Assembly (NCBI RefSeq): GCF_030549615.1
Contig: NZ_CP130832.1
Location: forward strand, 2,232,001-2,296,000
Source: Stenotrophomonas sp. 610A2
GTDB taxonomy: Bacteria; Pseudomonadota; Gammaproteobacteria; Xanthomonadales; Xanthomonadaceae
Direction of reading: 5' to 3'
Length of the DNA stretch: 64,000 nucleotides
This document shows, one piece after another, positions 7,567-16,889 of the stretch. The translations under genes were made by a program, and so were the position numbers. Within the stretch, counting starts at the first letter, position 1, and every line of letters starts with the position of its first letter. The notes under the pieces are model-generated. The model was not told the DNA's origin. It made no database searches and worked only from the letters and a program-made list of their open reading frames with translations.

Positions 7567-10302
7567 ATGGATTTGGTAAACAACATATTGGCAGCCCTGG
7601 CCGGGCCCGCACAGACACAGCGTTTCCTGCGGCTGCATACCGCGTTGGGCGGCGACGTGCTTGTTGCGGAAACCCTGGATGGCGTCGAGCAGATCGACGG
7701 TATCGGCTTTCAATGGACGATCACCGCCCTATCCGTTGATGCTGGCCTGCAATTGCAGCCGCTGATCGGCAAGCCTGCCTTGCTCCAGCTGCAGCAGGCC
7801 GATGGCAATCACCGGCCATTGCACGGACGCATCACCGCCGCCGAACGGATTGGCAGCAATGGCGGGCTCGCCCGTTATCGCCTGCGCCTGCAGCCATGGT
7901 TGGCATTTCTGTCGCAGCGCGTGGACAGCTATGTATTCCACGACAAGACCGTGGTCGAGATCATCGAAGACATCTTCGCCGACTACGGTAGCCTGGCGCC
8001 CGAGTGGCGCTGGGTGCTTAACGATGCTGGTCAGTACGCCAAGCGCAGCCTGACCACTCAGTACCAGGAGAGCGATCTGGCGTTCGTACAGCGGCTGCTG
8101 GCCGAAGAAGGCATCTTCTATTGGTTCGAGCATGAAGGCGACCCGGATGCGGCGGCTTTCGGCAAGCACACCCTGGTATTGGCCGATCACGCGCATGACG
8201 TTACCGATCTCGGCAGCGTTCGCTTCCATCGCAGCAATGAAAGCGAACGCAGCGATGCCATCCAGCAGTGGCAGGAAGCCCGCAGCTGGTGCACGCCGAA
8301 GGTGGAGCGGGCAACTTGGGATTACCGCAGCCTTGAGCGTCGCCAGGCAAGCGCCGAAGCAGAGCAGGGTGCCGACCTCGGTGTGGTTGACCAGGACACC
8401 AGCGGGCCTTATGGCTGGCATGACAATGCGCGCGGGCAACGTCGCGCGCAACAGCATCTGGATGCACTGCGCGTGCGCTCGCACCTGATTGAAGGCGGCG
8501 GCCAGTGGCGTGCACTTGCGCCGGGCGCCAAGCTCGCCCTGTCACAGCACCCGCAGGTGGCCGAGGACGCTGCATTCCTCTGTATCTCGGTGCGACACCA
8601 GGCCCGCAATAACCTGGATGCTGATGTATTCGATGCACTCGAGCAGACGCTTGGCCCGATCAACCAGCGCGCACTGGAGCTGCCAACGGCATTGGCGGGC
8701 ATCTGTAATGGTGCAGGCCGTAATGACATCAACACAGGTTTCTACGACAACCAGTTCGCGGTGATTCCGGCCGAGGTCATCTACCGCCCGCAGACTGAGA
8801 ACGGGCATGGCGTACACCTGCACCCCCGCCCCAGCGTGACCGGCACCTTGAGTGCGGTTGTGGTCAGTGATGGCGATCCCTTGCTGTCTGACCGCGACCA
8901 CCGAATCAAAGTGCAGTTCCCGTGGCAGCGAGGCGGCAATGCCAGCAACGGTTTGGCGCACCCGGCCGGCGACGACAACGCGCCCGCCAGCGGTAACGCC
9001 TGGACATGGGTGCGCGTCATGACCCCGTGGGCCGGCGACAACTGGGGTGGCGTAGTGCTGCCGCGGCGCGGCCAGGAAGTATTGGTCGCGTTCCTGGAAG
9101 GCGATATCGACCGCCCCGTGATTGTTGGCGCGCTCTATAACGGCCGCGGCCAACAGGACGCACAGCGCAACAAGTTGAACAGCGGTGGCGCGAACGCGAC
9201 CGGCAACGCCGCCGCATGGTTCGAAGGCAACGATCACGCCGCCGTGTTTACCGGCTTCAAGAGCCAGGCGCTGGCAGAAAGTCAAAGCGGCACCGGCGGC
9301 TACCAGCAGCTACGCTTCGACGACACGCCGGGGCAGGGCCGCGCCCAGCTGTCGACAACGCAGCACGACACCACCTTGACCCTCGGCCACCTGAAAGGCG
9401 GCGACGACAACGTGCGCGAAGGCGAGCGCGGTTTCGGCGTCGAGCTATCAACCCAAGCACACGGCAGCCTGCGCGCCGGTCGCGGCCTGCTGCTGACAAC
9501 AGAGGAAGGCACGCCGCAGATGGCGGCACCACAAGCCATCGCACAGTTGCAGCAAGGCCACGACCTGCTCAAAAGTCTTGCCGACTCCGCAACTGATCAA
9601 ACCGCGCAGCTGCCCAAAGATTCCGCAGAACTGCCGATCGATAAAACCCTGGCCGAACTGCAGGAACAGCTGAAAGCAACGCATAGCGGCGGCAGCGCAG
9701 GCAGCATCAATGGCGGCGACGGCGAAGCGCCCGGCTGGAGCGCGCCTGTATTGCTAGGAAGCGGTGTAGCCGGCGTGATGAGCCTGACCCCGGCCGACCA
9801 AGCATGGGTAAGCGGTACCCACACCTTGCTGAGCAGCGGTGTCGCATTGAACTGGATGACGCAGGGCTCGCTGAGCCTGGCAGTCGCGCAAGGTCTGGTG
9901 CTCTACACAGTGGGCAGCGAGGGCAGGAAAGACAGCCCCAACCAGGAGCGCGGCATCGCCCTGCACGCAGCACAAGGCAAAGTCAGCGCAAGGGCGCACA
10001 AGAACCAGGCCACGATCGCTGCGAAGACCAATATCCGCATTGCCAGCACCGAAGCCAATATCGAAATGGCGGCGCCGAGCAAGCACCTGCTGGCTACTGC
10101 GGCTGGTGCATACATTCGGATTGAAGGTGACAACATCGAGCTGGGCGCGCCCGGGAAGATTGAGTTCAAGGCTAGCCAGAGGGATTGGGTGGGGCCCCAG
10201 GCGGTGGATGCTGCGGCCGAGTCAAAGCAGGCACCTTTCAGTGGGTGCCTCGAAAAGTTCAAGGATGCAACCAGAGGAGGGGCTGGACGTGTCGCTCTCT
10301 AG
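7567..10302 (+). CDS. vgrG: T6SS spike protein VgrG with DUF2345 extension
   Basis: This 911-residue protein forms the trimeric spike that tips the Hcp tube. The gp27-like part occupies about 1-420 (YQESDLAFVQRLLAEEGIFYWFEHEGD is the classic segment). The gp5-like OB part follows at about 420-530, with VSDGDPLLSDRDHRIKVQFPWQRGG and WGGVVLPRRGQEVLVAFLEGDIDRPVIVGALYNG. A DUF2345 region (about 690-870) and a short tail end the protein. I see no catalytic domain at the C-terminus, so it probably works as a carrier. The adaptor gene begins inside its last 14 bases, tying this VgrG to the effector downstream. Confidence 0.96.
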   Translation: MDLVNNILAALAGPAQTQRFLRLHTALGGDVLVAETLDGVEQIDGIGFQWTITALSVDAGLQLQPLIGKPALLQLQQADGNHRPLHGRITAAERIGSNGGLARYRLRLQPWLAFLSQRVDSYVFHDKTVVEIIEDIFADYGSLAPEWRWVLNDAGQYAKRSLTTQYQESDLAFVQRLLAEEGIFYWFEHEGDPDAAAFGKHTLVLADHAHDVTDLGSVRFHRSNESERSDAIQQWQEARSWCTPKVERATWDYRSLERRQASAEAEQGADLGVVDQDTSGPYGWHDNARGQRRAQQHLDALRVRSHLIEGGGQWRALAPGAKLALSQHPQVAEDAAFLCISVRHQARNNLDADVFDALEQTLGPINQRALELPTALAGICNGAGRNDINTGFYDNQFAVIPAEVIYRPQTENGHGVHLHPRPSVTGTLSAVVVSDGDPLLSDRDHRIKVQFPWQRGGNASNGLAHPAGDDNAPASGNAWTWVRVMTPWAGDNWGGVVLPRRGQEVLVAFLEGDIDRPVIVGALYNGRGQQDAQRNKLNSGGANATGNAAAWFEGNDHAAVFTGFKSQALAESQSGTGGYQQLRFDDTPGQGRAQLSTTQHDTTLTLGHLKGGDDNVREGERGFGVELSTQAHGSLRAGRGLLLTTEEGTPQMAAPQAIAQLQQGHDLLKSLADSATDQTAQLPKDSAELPIDKTLAELQEQLKATHSGGSAGSINGGDGEAPGWSAPVLLGSGVAGVMSLTPADQAWVSGTHTLLSSGVALNWMTQGSLSLAVAQGLVLYTVGSEGRKDSPNQERGIALHAAQGKVSARAHKNQATIAAKTNIRIASTEANIEMAAPSKHLLATAAGAYIRIEGDNIELGAPGKIEFKASQRDWVGPQAVDAAAESKQAPFSGCLEKFKDATRGGAGRVAL

Positions 10303-11215
10303 GCCCCTCTCTGACGATGAAGGTTTGAAGTGGGACGCGTTAACATCCCTTCGTGAGCGATTGTTCAAGGCTAAGCATAGCTATTTATTTGTTGATCCAA
10401 CGTCGGGTGTGCCTTGGGATAGGTCGTACACGAAGGTTGGCGATAGTTATAGCGAGGTTCTTGTGGCACCTCGGAAACTGAATTTGCCGAAGGATGCTTG
10501 TCCGTTCTTGGTCCCATTGAGCAACGAAGTTGGTGGAATCTTTGATTGGACTTTCGAAATAGCTTGGTCACAGCTATCGGACCCTCAGGCTCCTTACCCG
10601 GTGTGTGCCTGGATTGGTAGTGATCTTGAGGTGAGAAATTTGCAGTCCCGAATGTCAAAGCAAATGTTGCAGTCGGTTGGAGTCAGGACTTGGCTTTTCA
10701 GGTTCTATGACCCAAGAGTCTCCCAGCACTTGGTATCCTTTGTCAGTAAAGAGTTCTGCATCTCAGGTCCTACCTCTTGGTCTTTTCTGGATGCATCAGG
10801 GAGGCTTCAGAAGCTGCCCGTCAGCGAGACGGAGAGCATTCGCGATCCTGAAGAGTCCTCTTTGGAACGTCTTGATTGGCTAAAGACAATAAACGCTGTG
10901 ATCAATACGTGGCCATCGCTTACCGATGATATCGTCGAGATCGAGAGGATCTACGATGCCGCCCGTGTTGCTGCAGCAGTTGGATTGCAGCCGTGTCAGC
11001 AAGCGGATTGTGTGGCCTTCATTCTGCATCGATGCTTGGTTCATGAGCGTATCGAGTTACATCCGATTGTTTCAGTCTGGCTGAATGATGCACGCGAGAT
11101 GAAGCGGCCTTACGCAGATGCAGCCGCGCACGCTGGTGCAGACGTATGGAAGGGAATATCGGCTGGCGACTGGCAGCTTGGGTTGAACGAACGACAAGGA
11201 CTTCGTTATGGCTGA
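10289..11215 (+). CDS. DUF4123 effector adaptor (Tap/TEC chaperone)
   Basis: This 308-residue protein resembles DUF4123 adaptors, which load a specific effector onto the VgrG tip. Features seen: YLFVDPTSGVPW, PFLVPLSNEVG, WLFRFYDPRVSQHLVSF and ISGPTSWSFLDASGRL, the usual DUF4123 blocks. I chose GTG 10289 because AGAGGAGG (10273-10280) lies 8 bases upstream; an in-frame ATG at 10265 has no such site. The gene overlaps vgrG by 14 bases and the effector gene by 8. The vgrG-adaptor-effector order is the known signature of adaptor-dependent cargo. The C-terminal third (from about residue 190) probably contacts the effector. Confidence 0.85.
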   Translation: MSLSRPLSDDEGLKWDALTSLRERLFKAKHSYLFVDPTSGVPWDRSYTKVGDSYSEVLVAPRKLNLPKDACPFLVPLSNEVGGIFDWTFEIAWSQLSDPQAPYPVCAWIGSDLEVRNLQSRMSKQMLQSVGVRTWLFRFYDPRVSQHLVSFVSKEFCISGPTSWSFLDASGRLQKLPVSETESIRDPEESSLERLDWLKTINAVINTWPSLTDDIVEIERIYDAARVAAAVGLQPCQQADCVAFILHRCLVHERIELHPIVSVWLNDAREMKRPYADAAAHAGADVWKGISAGDWQLGLNERQGLRYG

Positions 11216-14200
11216 TGGTGCACAGATTGCCAATGCGGCGCGCAATACAAACTCGAATGCTGGTGCTTTCGGTGACTGCCAACGTTGTGATAAGCGCGGT
11301 TTGCCTATTTTGCCGCTGAGGTTCTCCTACGCATATTGGGATGGTCGTTCGGATTACGGCACAAGAGCGGATTTGTCAAAAACAAGCTTTGACAAAATGG
11401 CCGGTGAACTTCTGCTTAGGCCTCTCAGTGGTGGCTATCTACATGTGCTTGACGAGCGTGATGGAGGTACATGGAGAGTTTTTTTTGTCGGTCGTGACGG
11501 CTCGCTTTGGGAATTTCCAGCTAAGACAAGCCCAAGGATCGAGGAGTACCAATGTGGTCGTGGCGATCATCTAACGCGATCTTCGATGTTCAGTTTGGAC
11601 CGGCCGGAGAATGCAAAGAAAATATGGCTTTCTTACGCGAGTACTCTATATACACCGAGTAAGCTTGACGAATTTCGATCGCTTATACTGAAAGGGCAGG
11701 CGCCTGGAGATGAGTGCGAAAGAACGGTTGCACTTATGGGCGTGCGCTTTCAGATGCATGACGTCCCAGCGCTACTGGCCATGGCGAAAGATGAGAGTGC
11801 GACAGATAAGGCGCTGGGAATTAAGCTTGATGGCTCCAATCTAAAGTCGAAAGTTCCTGAGTTTTCGGGAAAAATCGAACCATTCGAGTACAGCGTTACA
11901 CCCCCAGTGAACTTGAAGGACAGCCCCGTTGCGCTCGGAAAGCGAGTCAAGGGCGCCTGTTCTGGTGGGCTGGGCGGGGTGGCGGTTTATTTGGATGATC
12001 CTATTGGGATTGCTCAAGAGATTCGCCATCTCGAGAAAATAACTAAGCTGAGAATTGATGCGATTGACGCCAAGTATGCAAGGGAACGCAAGGTCAAAGC
12101 GCTCGTCGATGAGCTTGGGAAGAGCTGGGTTAAAAGCAAAGATGCTCGCGGTAAGCTGGAAGAAGGTAGCGACTGGGAGCTTAATTACAAGGACAAGTTG
12201 GACGCATCCCGCATCGCGGATTTCGAAATAAATTATAAGAGTGAAATGGGCACGCTGCGCGGAAAACACTTGATACTGGTTGATGATGTCCAGAGGTGGT
12301 GCAAATCCACCAATTTTGAGACGGCTACAGAATGTGACTTTGACAGCAAAGATGTTCGCAGCACTGTAGATATGGTGAGTCAGCTGAGTACTATTCTTTG
12401 TGGCCTTGACGCTACAGAGCAGGGGGCGAATCTCGCACAGGAGTTGATGGCAAAGGATGTATCCAGAAATCTATGGTATCGCGCGCTCTTGGCTGGGCAG
12501 AAGGATCTTTTGTCTTTTTTGTCCGAGAATCAGGGTTCCGACGTCTTGGGCAGTTTTAAGTCTGCGTACGGCGTTGTTGATGAATGGATAAATGCTCACG
12601 AAAAGATGGCTGCTGCCTTGAATCTCTCAAACCGCGATTCGCTGGCTTTCGCGCCAGGGGCTGCTGGGTATCTCAAGGGCGTGGATCCGCTGTTCAGGGC
12701 AACACTTCCCCTTAGCGAAGCAATAATGCAGTTGACGCTCTCTCTGCAAGCTCTGGTTGGTAAAGCTGCCGGAAAAGCGTTTGGCGAGCTTAGAGTATTC
12801 GTTTTATTGGGAGCGGTTTGGCACCGTACTACCGCATTGCCATTCTACGAAGAAAAGACGTTGGCATCGCTCGTTCGAGAGAACAACGAGGTGGCCTGGG
12901 GTACATCAATTGAAAATCGAAATCAGATATTCATTGATACAGAGGGGCGGCGCGTTGCCAAGGTGAAATTGGGGGATTACGCCAGCGAGCTTGGGGAGGC
13001 CGGGCGAAAGAAGATCCCACTGCTGCGTATTCGATTTGGAAATCCCCCGGACGTCGCAATGATGTCTGCTGAAGGGGCGCGAGAAGTAAGCAGGCAGCAA
13101 CGCCGCCAAGAAGCGCGGCGTGATCGGAAGGCAGAAGCCAAGCGACTGAAGAACGGTCCTGGGCCACAGAGAAGTACGCTGGCAGTTGCTATGGAGCAAG
13201 GCCTTGAAGAGATGAGTGCTGAATTCGAAGCGTTCAGGCAGGCGGAAGCGGAGAACGCAAGGATTGCCGCGGCATCTGCGAGGAATCGTGCTCGCCTGGG
13301 TTCGCTGGGCGCTGCAGACGCTGTAGTTGTTCCGGCAGCTCTCCGGTCGTTGCAGCGCGCGCCATCCGGAAACTGGTTAAGCGGTGCAATGAAGGTTGCG
13401 AGGAATGGTGGCGCAAATGGTGCTTTCTCTGCTTGGATAGGTGCTATCCAGATGACGGCACTCGTCGCGTCTTATAAGGATCTGGAAAAGAAGCCCGATG
13501 CTGAGACTTGGGCGAAAGTGATGAGCTCGACTCTCGGAGTTGCAGGGGCCTTCATTGAGGTGATCGCGGCGGGCTATTTGCTGTCCGGTGCGTCTGCAGA
13601 CAAGAGGTTGATTTTGGCGCTAACTCCGGCGCGAATTGCGGGAATTGGCGGGCTAGTTGGTGGGGTGTCCGGTGTGGTTGGTGGAATCGTCACGATGGTA
13701 GAAGGCTACAACCGTTCCGAGGCTGGAGATGTTGACTCCGGGCGTGCCACTTTCATTGGAGGCGCATTCCTGACTGTGAGCGGAGTGGCTGCCGTGGGAG
13801 GGGGCGCGGCAGCATTATCCAGCGCTGGACTTGTTCTGGGATTGGGGCCTTTTGCTTGGGGTGCGCTGGCGTTGGGCCTTGCGGTTTTAGGTGTCGCTTC
13901 CATTTTCATCGGTGAGAGCTGGCGAGATAATCCGCTGCAAACTTGGCTGCGTTCGAGTTGTCTCGGAACTAATCCGGCATTCGGTAGTTCGAGCGATGAG
14001 TTATTGGCATTTGAACGGTTGTTTGAGATACCGATGGAGCTGCGCATGCAATGGCGGAAAGGCAAATTCGGCTTCGGTACAATTGTTGTCGAGGTGGACA
14101 TTCCGGATTTGTCTGATGGGCTGGGGGGGCTTGTTTACGGGCTGTCTTTCCGTATGAAGGACGGAGCTGTTTACACCGTTTCGGAGAATAGAAAAATATC

Positions 14201-14471
14201 AGACAGGTCTGGAGCTGGAATGAATGATCCAAGTCAGATGTCTGCTGGGAAGTTTGTAAATACTACCGGCTTAAGTGCGCCGACTACATCTCCGACATAT
14301 ACCATTACGCAAAAAGGTGGGGTGAGATGGATGGTTGGGTATTCTCGTGATATGTTGTCTGTAGTTGCCATTAATATTAAGTATATGCCAGAGATTGACG
14401 ACCGGCCTGATTTTATTGTTCCAGCTCCAGATGGACTGAGGAAGATGATTACTGTGGCGGATTCTGTATGA
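11208..14471 (+). CDS. Large VasX-like (BTH_I2691-type) T6SS membrane effector
   Basis: This 1087-residue protein is the likely cargo of the preceding adaptor. Residues 24-39 read CQRCDKRGLPILPLRF, the start motif of the VasX N-terminal region, and the first 170 residues fit that family. A charged helical stretch rich in Arg/Ala/Glu (about 620-700) follows a long helical middle. A hydrophobic cluster with about four membrane segments lies at 740-920 (glycine-rich, e.g. IAGIGGLVGGVSGVVGGIV), then a soluble 150-residue tail. This layout matches pore-forming T6SS toxins that act on target membranes. No enzyme motif was seen. Codon use is poorer in GC than in vgrG. Overlaps its neighbours by 8 and 4 bases. 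Confidence 0.82.
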   Translation: MADGAQIANAARNTNSNAGAFGDCQRCDKRGLPILPLRFSYAYWDGRSDYGTRADLSKTSFDKMAGELLLRPLSGGYLHVLDERDGGTWRVFFVGRDGSLWEFPAKTSPRIEEYQCGRGDHLTRSSMFSLDRPENAKKIWLSYASTLYTPSKLDEFRSLILKGQAPGDECERTVALMGVRFQMHDVPALLAMAKDESATDKALGIKLDGSNLKSKVPEFSGKIEPFEYSVTPPVNLKDSPVALGKRVKGACSGGLGGVAVYLDDPIGIAQEIRHLEKITKLRIDAIDAKYARERKVKALVDELGKSWVKSKDARGKLEEGSDWELNYKDKLDASRIADFEINYKSEMGTLRGKHLILVDDVQRWCKSTNFETATECDFDSKDVRSTVDMVSQLSTILCGLDATEQGANLAQELMAKDVSRNLWYRALLAGQKDLLSFLSENQGSDVLGSFKSAYGVVDEWINAHEKMAAALNLSNRDSLAFAPGAAGYLKGVDPLFRATLPLSEAIMQLTLSLQALVGKAAGKAFGELRVFVLLGAVWHRTTALPFYEEKTLASLVRENNEVAWGTSIENRNQIFIDTEGRRVAKVKLGDYASELGEAGRKKIPLLRIRFGNPPDVAMMSAEGAREVSRQQRRQEARRDRKAEAKRLKNGPGPQRSTLAVAMEQGLEEMSAEFEAFRQAEAENARIAAASARNRARLGSLGAADAVVVPAALRSLQRAPSGNWLSGAMKVARNGGANGAFSAWIGAIQMTALVASYKDLEKKPDAETWAKVMSSTLGVAGAFIEVIAAGYLLSGASADKRLILALTPARIAGIGGLVGGVSGVVGGIVTMVEGYNRSEAGDVDSGRATFIGGAFLTVSGVAAVGGGAAALSSAGLVLGLGPFAWGALALGLAVLGVASIFIGESWRDNPLQTWLRSSCLGTNPAFGSSSDELLAFERLFEIPMELRMQWRKGKFGFGTIVVEVDIPDLSDGLGGLVYGLSFRMKDGAVYTVSENRKISDRSGAGMNDPSQMSAGKFVNTTGLSAPTTSPTYTITQKGGVRWMVGYSRDMLSVVAINIKYMPEIDDRPDFIVPAPDGLRKMITVADSV

Positions 14472-15574
14472 TTTCGGAGGAACGCAAACTGGCTCGGCCA
14501 GCGGAGCGGGTTGAAATCGGCGGAAAAGGATGGATGTCTGTTAAGGGGCGGAGCGCGATGTATCCGCTGCCATTAAAGGGGCGGTACGGTAGGTCTTTTG
14601 ATCTCGTCCTAGAGATTAATGAAGATTTTGCGATATTGAATCCTGCAGGGACAGCAAGTGGTGCGGCTAATGGATTTCATATTCTCCTGGTGGTCTTGCT
14701 GTCGATAACGATGTTGTTCTTTGGTAATTGGATCTTCTTGGCGATTATTGGAGAGGGGAGCGGAGACTGGTTTATAACGACGGTTTGCGTGCTGGGGTTT
14801 CTCCTCTTTGGTGCTGGAAATTTTGCAGTCATCAAATCGTTGAGGCGGCAGGTGGTTGGCTTTCCGCTATTAGCGCTTCGTAAAGAACGTAAGGTTGTTC
14901 AGTTGCAGGGCAGTGCTCGTGTTGAGGCCGATTGGGAACGTCTTAGGCCCTACATTGAACCTGTGACGAGCGTAAGTTCTGTGGGCGCATCAACGTCCTG
15001 TAATGTTCATTTAATTGAGCCTACTGAAGACGGACGCAATGCCCGCCGGCAAATTTTGTTGCAGAACGCACTGGGTTTATACGATTGCTTGGCCACATAT
15101 GAGTTCTTTGCGAGCTATATGGAGGGCGACTGGGAGAACTTGCCCGATATACACCTGATTCCAGGTGTCCGCCCTAAGTTCTGGGACGCATACCGTTACG
15201 GTTTCTTTAACGGCTGGATTGGTGTCCCGCGTTGGGATGAACGCTCTGAAGCGTCCCGTCGTTGGATGTGGGTGCTTACTCCCCTCTGGACGGCAATTTT
15301 CTGGCCTTTGGTAATGTTAACAATTGCAGGTACGCGCACCGGTCGTGTTCTGCGATTTGATAAAAGCGAGATTGGGAAAGCGCGCGATGGCACTGCGGAG
15401 CCAATGCCGGCATCGCTTCAGGACAAGATCAAAGCACCATCGCGATTGCAACCTGCGGAGAAGTTTCTCTATTGGGTTTCAATGATGTCTGGCGGAGTGT
15501 TGTGGGGTGCAATAGCGCTGAAGTCGGTTATGTTGATATTTGGGGCCGATAGTGCAGTTGTGGCGATCAACTAG
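14468..15574 (+). CDS. Multi-pass membrane protein, probable immunity or partner of the VasX-like effector
   Basis: This 368-residue protein has hydrophobic segments at about 78-100, 105-130 and 275-295, plus one near 335-358. The soluble part between carries LRKERKVVQL and a W-rich segment (YRYGFFNGWIGVPRW). The layout resembles DUF6708-type proteins often found beside T6SS effectors, though the match is weaker than for the protein at 16890. Its ATG overlaps the effector stop by 4 bases (ATGA), which is what one expects for a cognate immunity protein protecting the inner membrane. Immunity is inferred from position and topology. Codon use is AT-leaning like the effector. Confidence 0.7.
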   Translation: MISEERKLARPAERVEIGGKGWMSVKGRSAMYPLPLKGRYGRSFDLVLEINEDFAILNPAGTASGAANGFHILLVVLLSITMLFFGNWIFLAIIGEGSGDWFITTVCVLGFLLFGAGNFAVIKSLRRQVVGFPLLALRKERKVVQLQGSARVEADWERLRPYIEPVTSVSSVGASTSCNVHLIEPTEDGRNARRQILLQNALGLYDCLATYEFFASYMEGDWENLPDIHLIPGVRPKFWDAYRYGFFNGWIGVPRWDERSEASRRWMWVLTPLWTAIFWPLVMLTIAGTRTGRVLRFDKSEIGKARDGTAEPMPASLQDKIKAPSRLQPAEKFLYWVSMMSGGVLWGAIALKSVMLIFGADSAVVAIN

Positions 15575-15682
15575 AACTGTTTTGATAATGTTGGTGCATA
15601 GCAGTTTCGCAACTTTGGAGCCGATGTCGCCTGCCCGTAAACTTGATCCAGGCTTTCCTGGAGATGTCCGGGCAAATTCGGC

Positions 15683-15949
15683 AAGCTGTTTCAATGGGTT
15701 CATCGCCGCGGTTTGGTCTGGAATCACAAGCGTGTCTGCCGTGTGTATTGCCTGATGAAGCTCAATCAGCGTCGGCGAGGGAAGAAGCATCTTACAAATC
15801 GACACCCGTTGGTGGCCGGTGAGCATTTCGACGGTAGCTGGTCGATCGACGTCATGTTCGACGCGCTTTGGGGGACGTCGCCCCGCTGTCGGCTGACCGT
15901 AGGCCGTGGATAACGAATCACTTGGAAACTAGTAATCCTTCCGGCGCAA
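15683..15949 (+). pseudogene. Decayed IS3-family transposase (orfB) fragment
   Basis: Frame 2 reads KLFQWVHRRGLVWNHKRVCRVYC, then LMKLNQRRRGKKHL and GSWSIDVMFDALWG. These match the WNHKRVyRvYcxlxLNxRrkgkkrl and WSmDfmxDaLw blocks of IS3-type orfB integrases. Conserved sequence then continues only by changing frame (VDNESL near 15906) with stops in between. The catalytic DDE core beyond this is missing, as are the N-terminal part and recognisable ends. It is an inactive relic of an insertion between the two membrane-protein genes. The remaining bases from 15575 to 16007 show no convincing gene. Confidence 0.7.
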
Positions 15950-16007
15950 GTTCTGGTTGCGCGCTGCATTTCGATCAGCGGGGCGGGGATTTCGGTGGAG
16001 GATAAAG

Positions 16008-16742
16008 ATGAACACTGAAGCGGCGTCATCGGTGCGAGTTCTGGTGGGCACCATGCGCAACCTTGAAGTTGAAATAACAACGGTTGACGCGTTCCAGGGG
16101 GAGGAGTTGCAAAAGCGCAGTGCGCTTGCCGGAACGCTGGCAGCTGCTGCCGGATTGAGCGGGCTAGCTGCTGGGACGGTGGCTATGTCTATGGAAGAGA
16201 TGCGCGAGGAGGCTTTTGCGCTGACTTTTCAGTTGGGCGATGAGGCAGTGCGTGCGATTTTATGGGCGAACCCGTTTCAGGATGGGGATGAGGTTGAAGT
16301 GGTGGCGGAAGAGGCCGATGGTTACATGCGGGCATTCGCCGTGCTTCGTCCACGTGACCGGATCATCGCTCTTTTCCCTCACGTTGTGTCCGGTCGATCG
16401 GCGCATGTTAAGACAACAATCAGGGGGTTGCTGTGGATGTCATTGGTTGTAGCGATTGTCACCGTTGTAATGTTGACTTTTTTTTGGGCTATAGGTGGCG
16501 GAGGTGAGGTCGCCATGTTGGTGGTTACTATTGGTTTTGTGATGCTGGGAGGTGCAGCTATTTTTTCACTAATCGGCTGGAGTGTTTCCAGGAAGTATCT
16601 TCCGTTTGTGAAGATGGCGGAGATTGTGTTCACTTCGGTTGGTTGGAAGAACCCTGAGGAAATAAATTTGCGCAAGAAGACTATGACTTCTATTCGGCCG
16701 GATGATCCGCCAGCGCTCGGTCCTTTCTATTTTCGCTATTAA
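16008..16742 (+). CDS. Two-helix membrane protein of the effector island (putative T6SS effector/immunity family)
   Basis: This 244-residue protein starts at ATG 16008 behind GGAGGA (15997-16002). A soluble N-terminal part has MRNLEVEITTVDAFQGEELQ, an AAAAGLSGLAAGTVAMSMEE hinge and NPFQDGDEVEVVAEEADGYMRAFAVLRP. Two membrane helices follow (about 145-167 and 172-195), and it ends in DDPPALGPFYFRY. I recall such proteins being labelled putative type VI secretion effectors in Stenotrophomonas, but nothing in the sequence shows a toxic activity, and an immunity or accessory role fits the topology equally well. A decayed partial copy of the same kind of gene lies directly downstream. Confidence 0.7.
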   Translation: MNTEAASSVRVLVGTMRNLEVEITTVDAFQGEELQKRSALAGTLAAAAGLSGLAAGTVAMSMEEMREEAFALTFQLGDEAVRAILWANPFQDGDEVEVVAEEADGYMRAFAVLRPRDRIIALFPHVVSGRSAHVKTTIRGLLWMSLVVAIVTVVMLTFFWAIGGGGEVAMLVVTIGFVMLGGAAIFSLIGWSVSRKYLPFVKMAEIVFTSVGWKNPEEINLRKKTMTSIRPDDPPALGPFYFRY

Positions 16743-16799
16743 TCGGTAGCAGAAGCAGTATTGTTAACTGGAGATTCCGTAATCGATTGCGGTCTTCCT

Positions 16800-16886
16800 G
16801 TAGCTGGTCGAGGTTCGTAAATTTCAATGCTGTAATGGTAGTTATGCAAGCGACGGATGGGTATCTGCGTGCATATGGAGTGAGTT
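16800..16886 (+). pseudogene. Remnant of a second copy of the two-helix membrane protein gene
   Basis: The frame ending at TGA 16884-16886 reads VMVVMQATDGYLRAYGVS. This aligns with VEVVAEEADGYMRAFAVL of the intact gene just upstream, with about 10 of 17 residues identical. There is no start region and no downstream membrane part, so only a stub of a duplicated gene seems to remain. The alignment is short, so confidence is moderate. Confidence 0.45.
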
Positions 16887-16889
16887 GAT

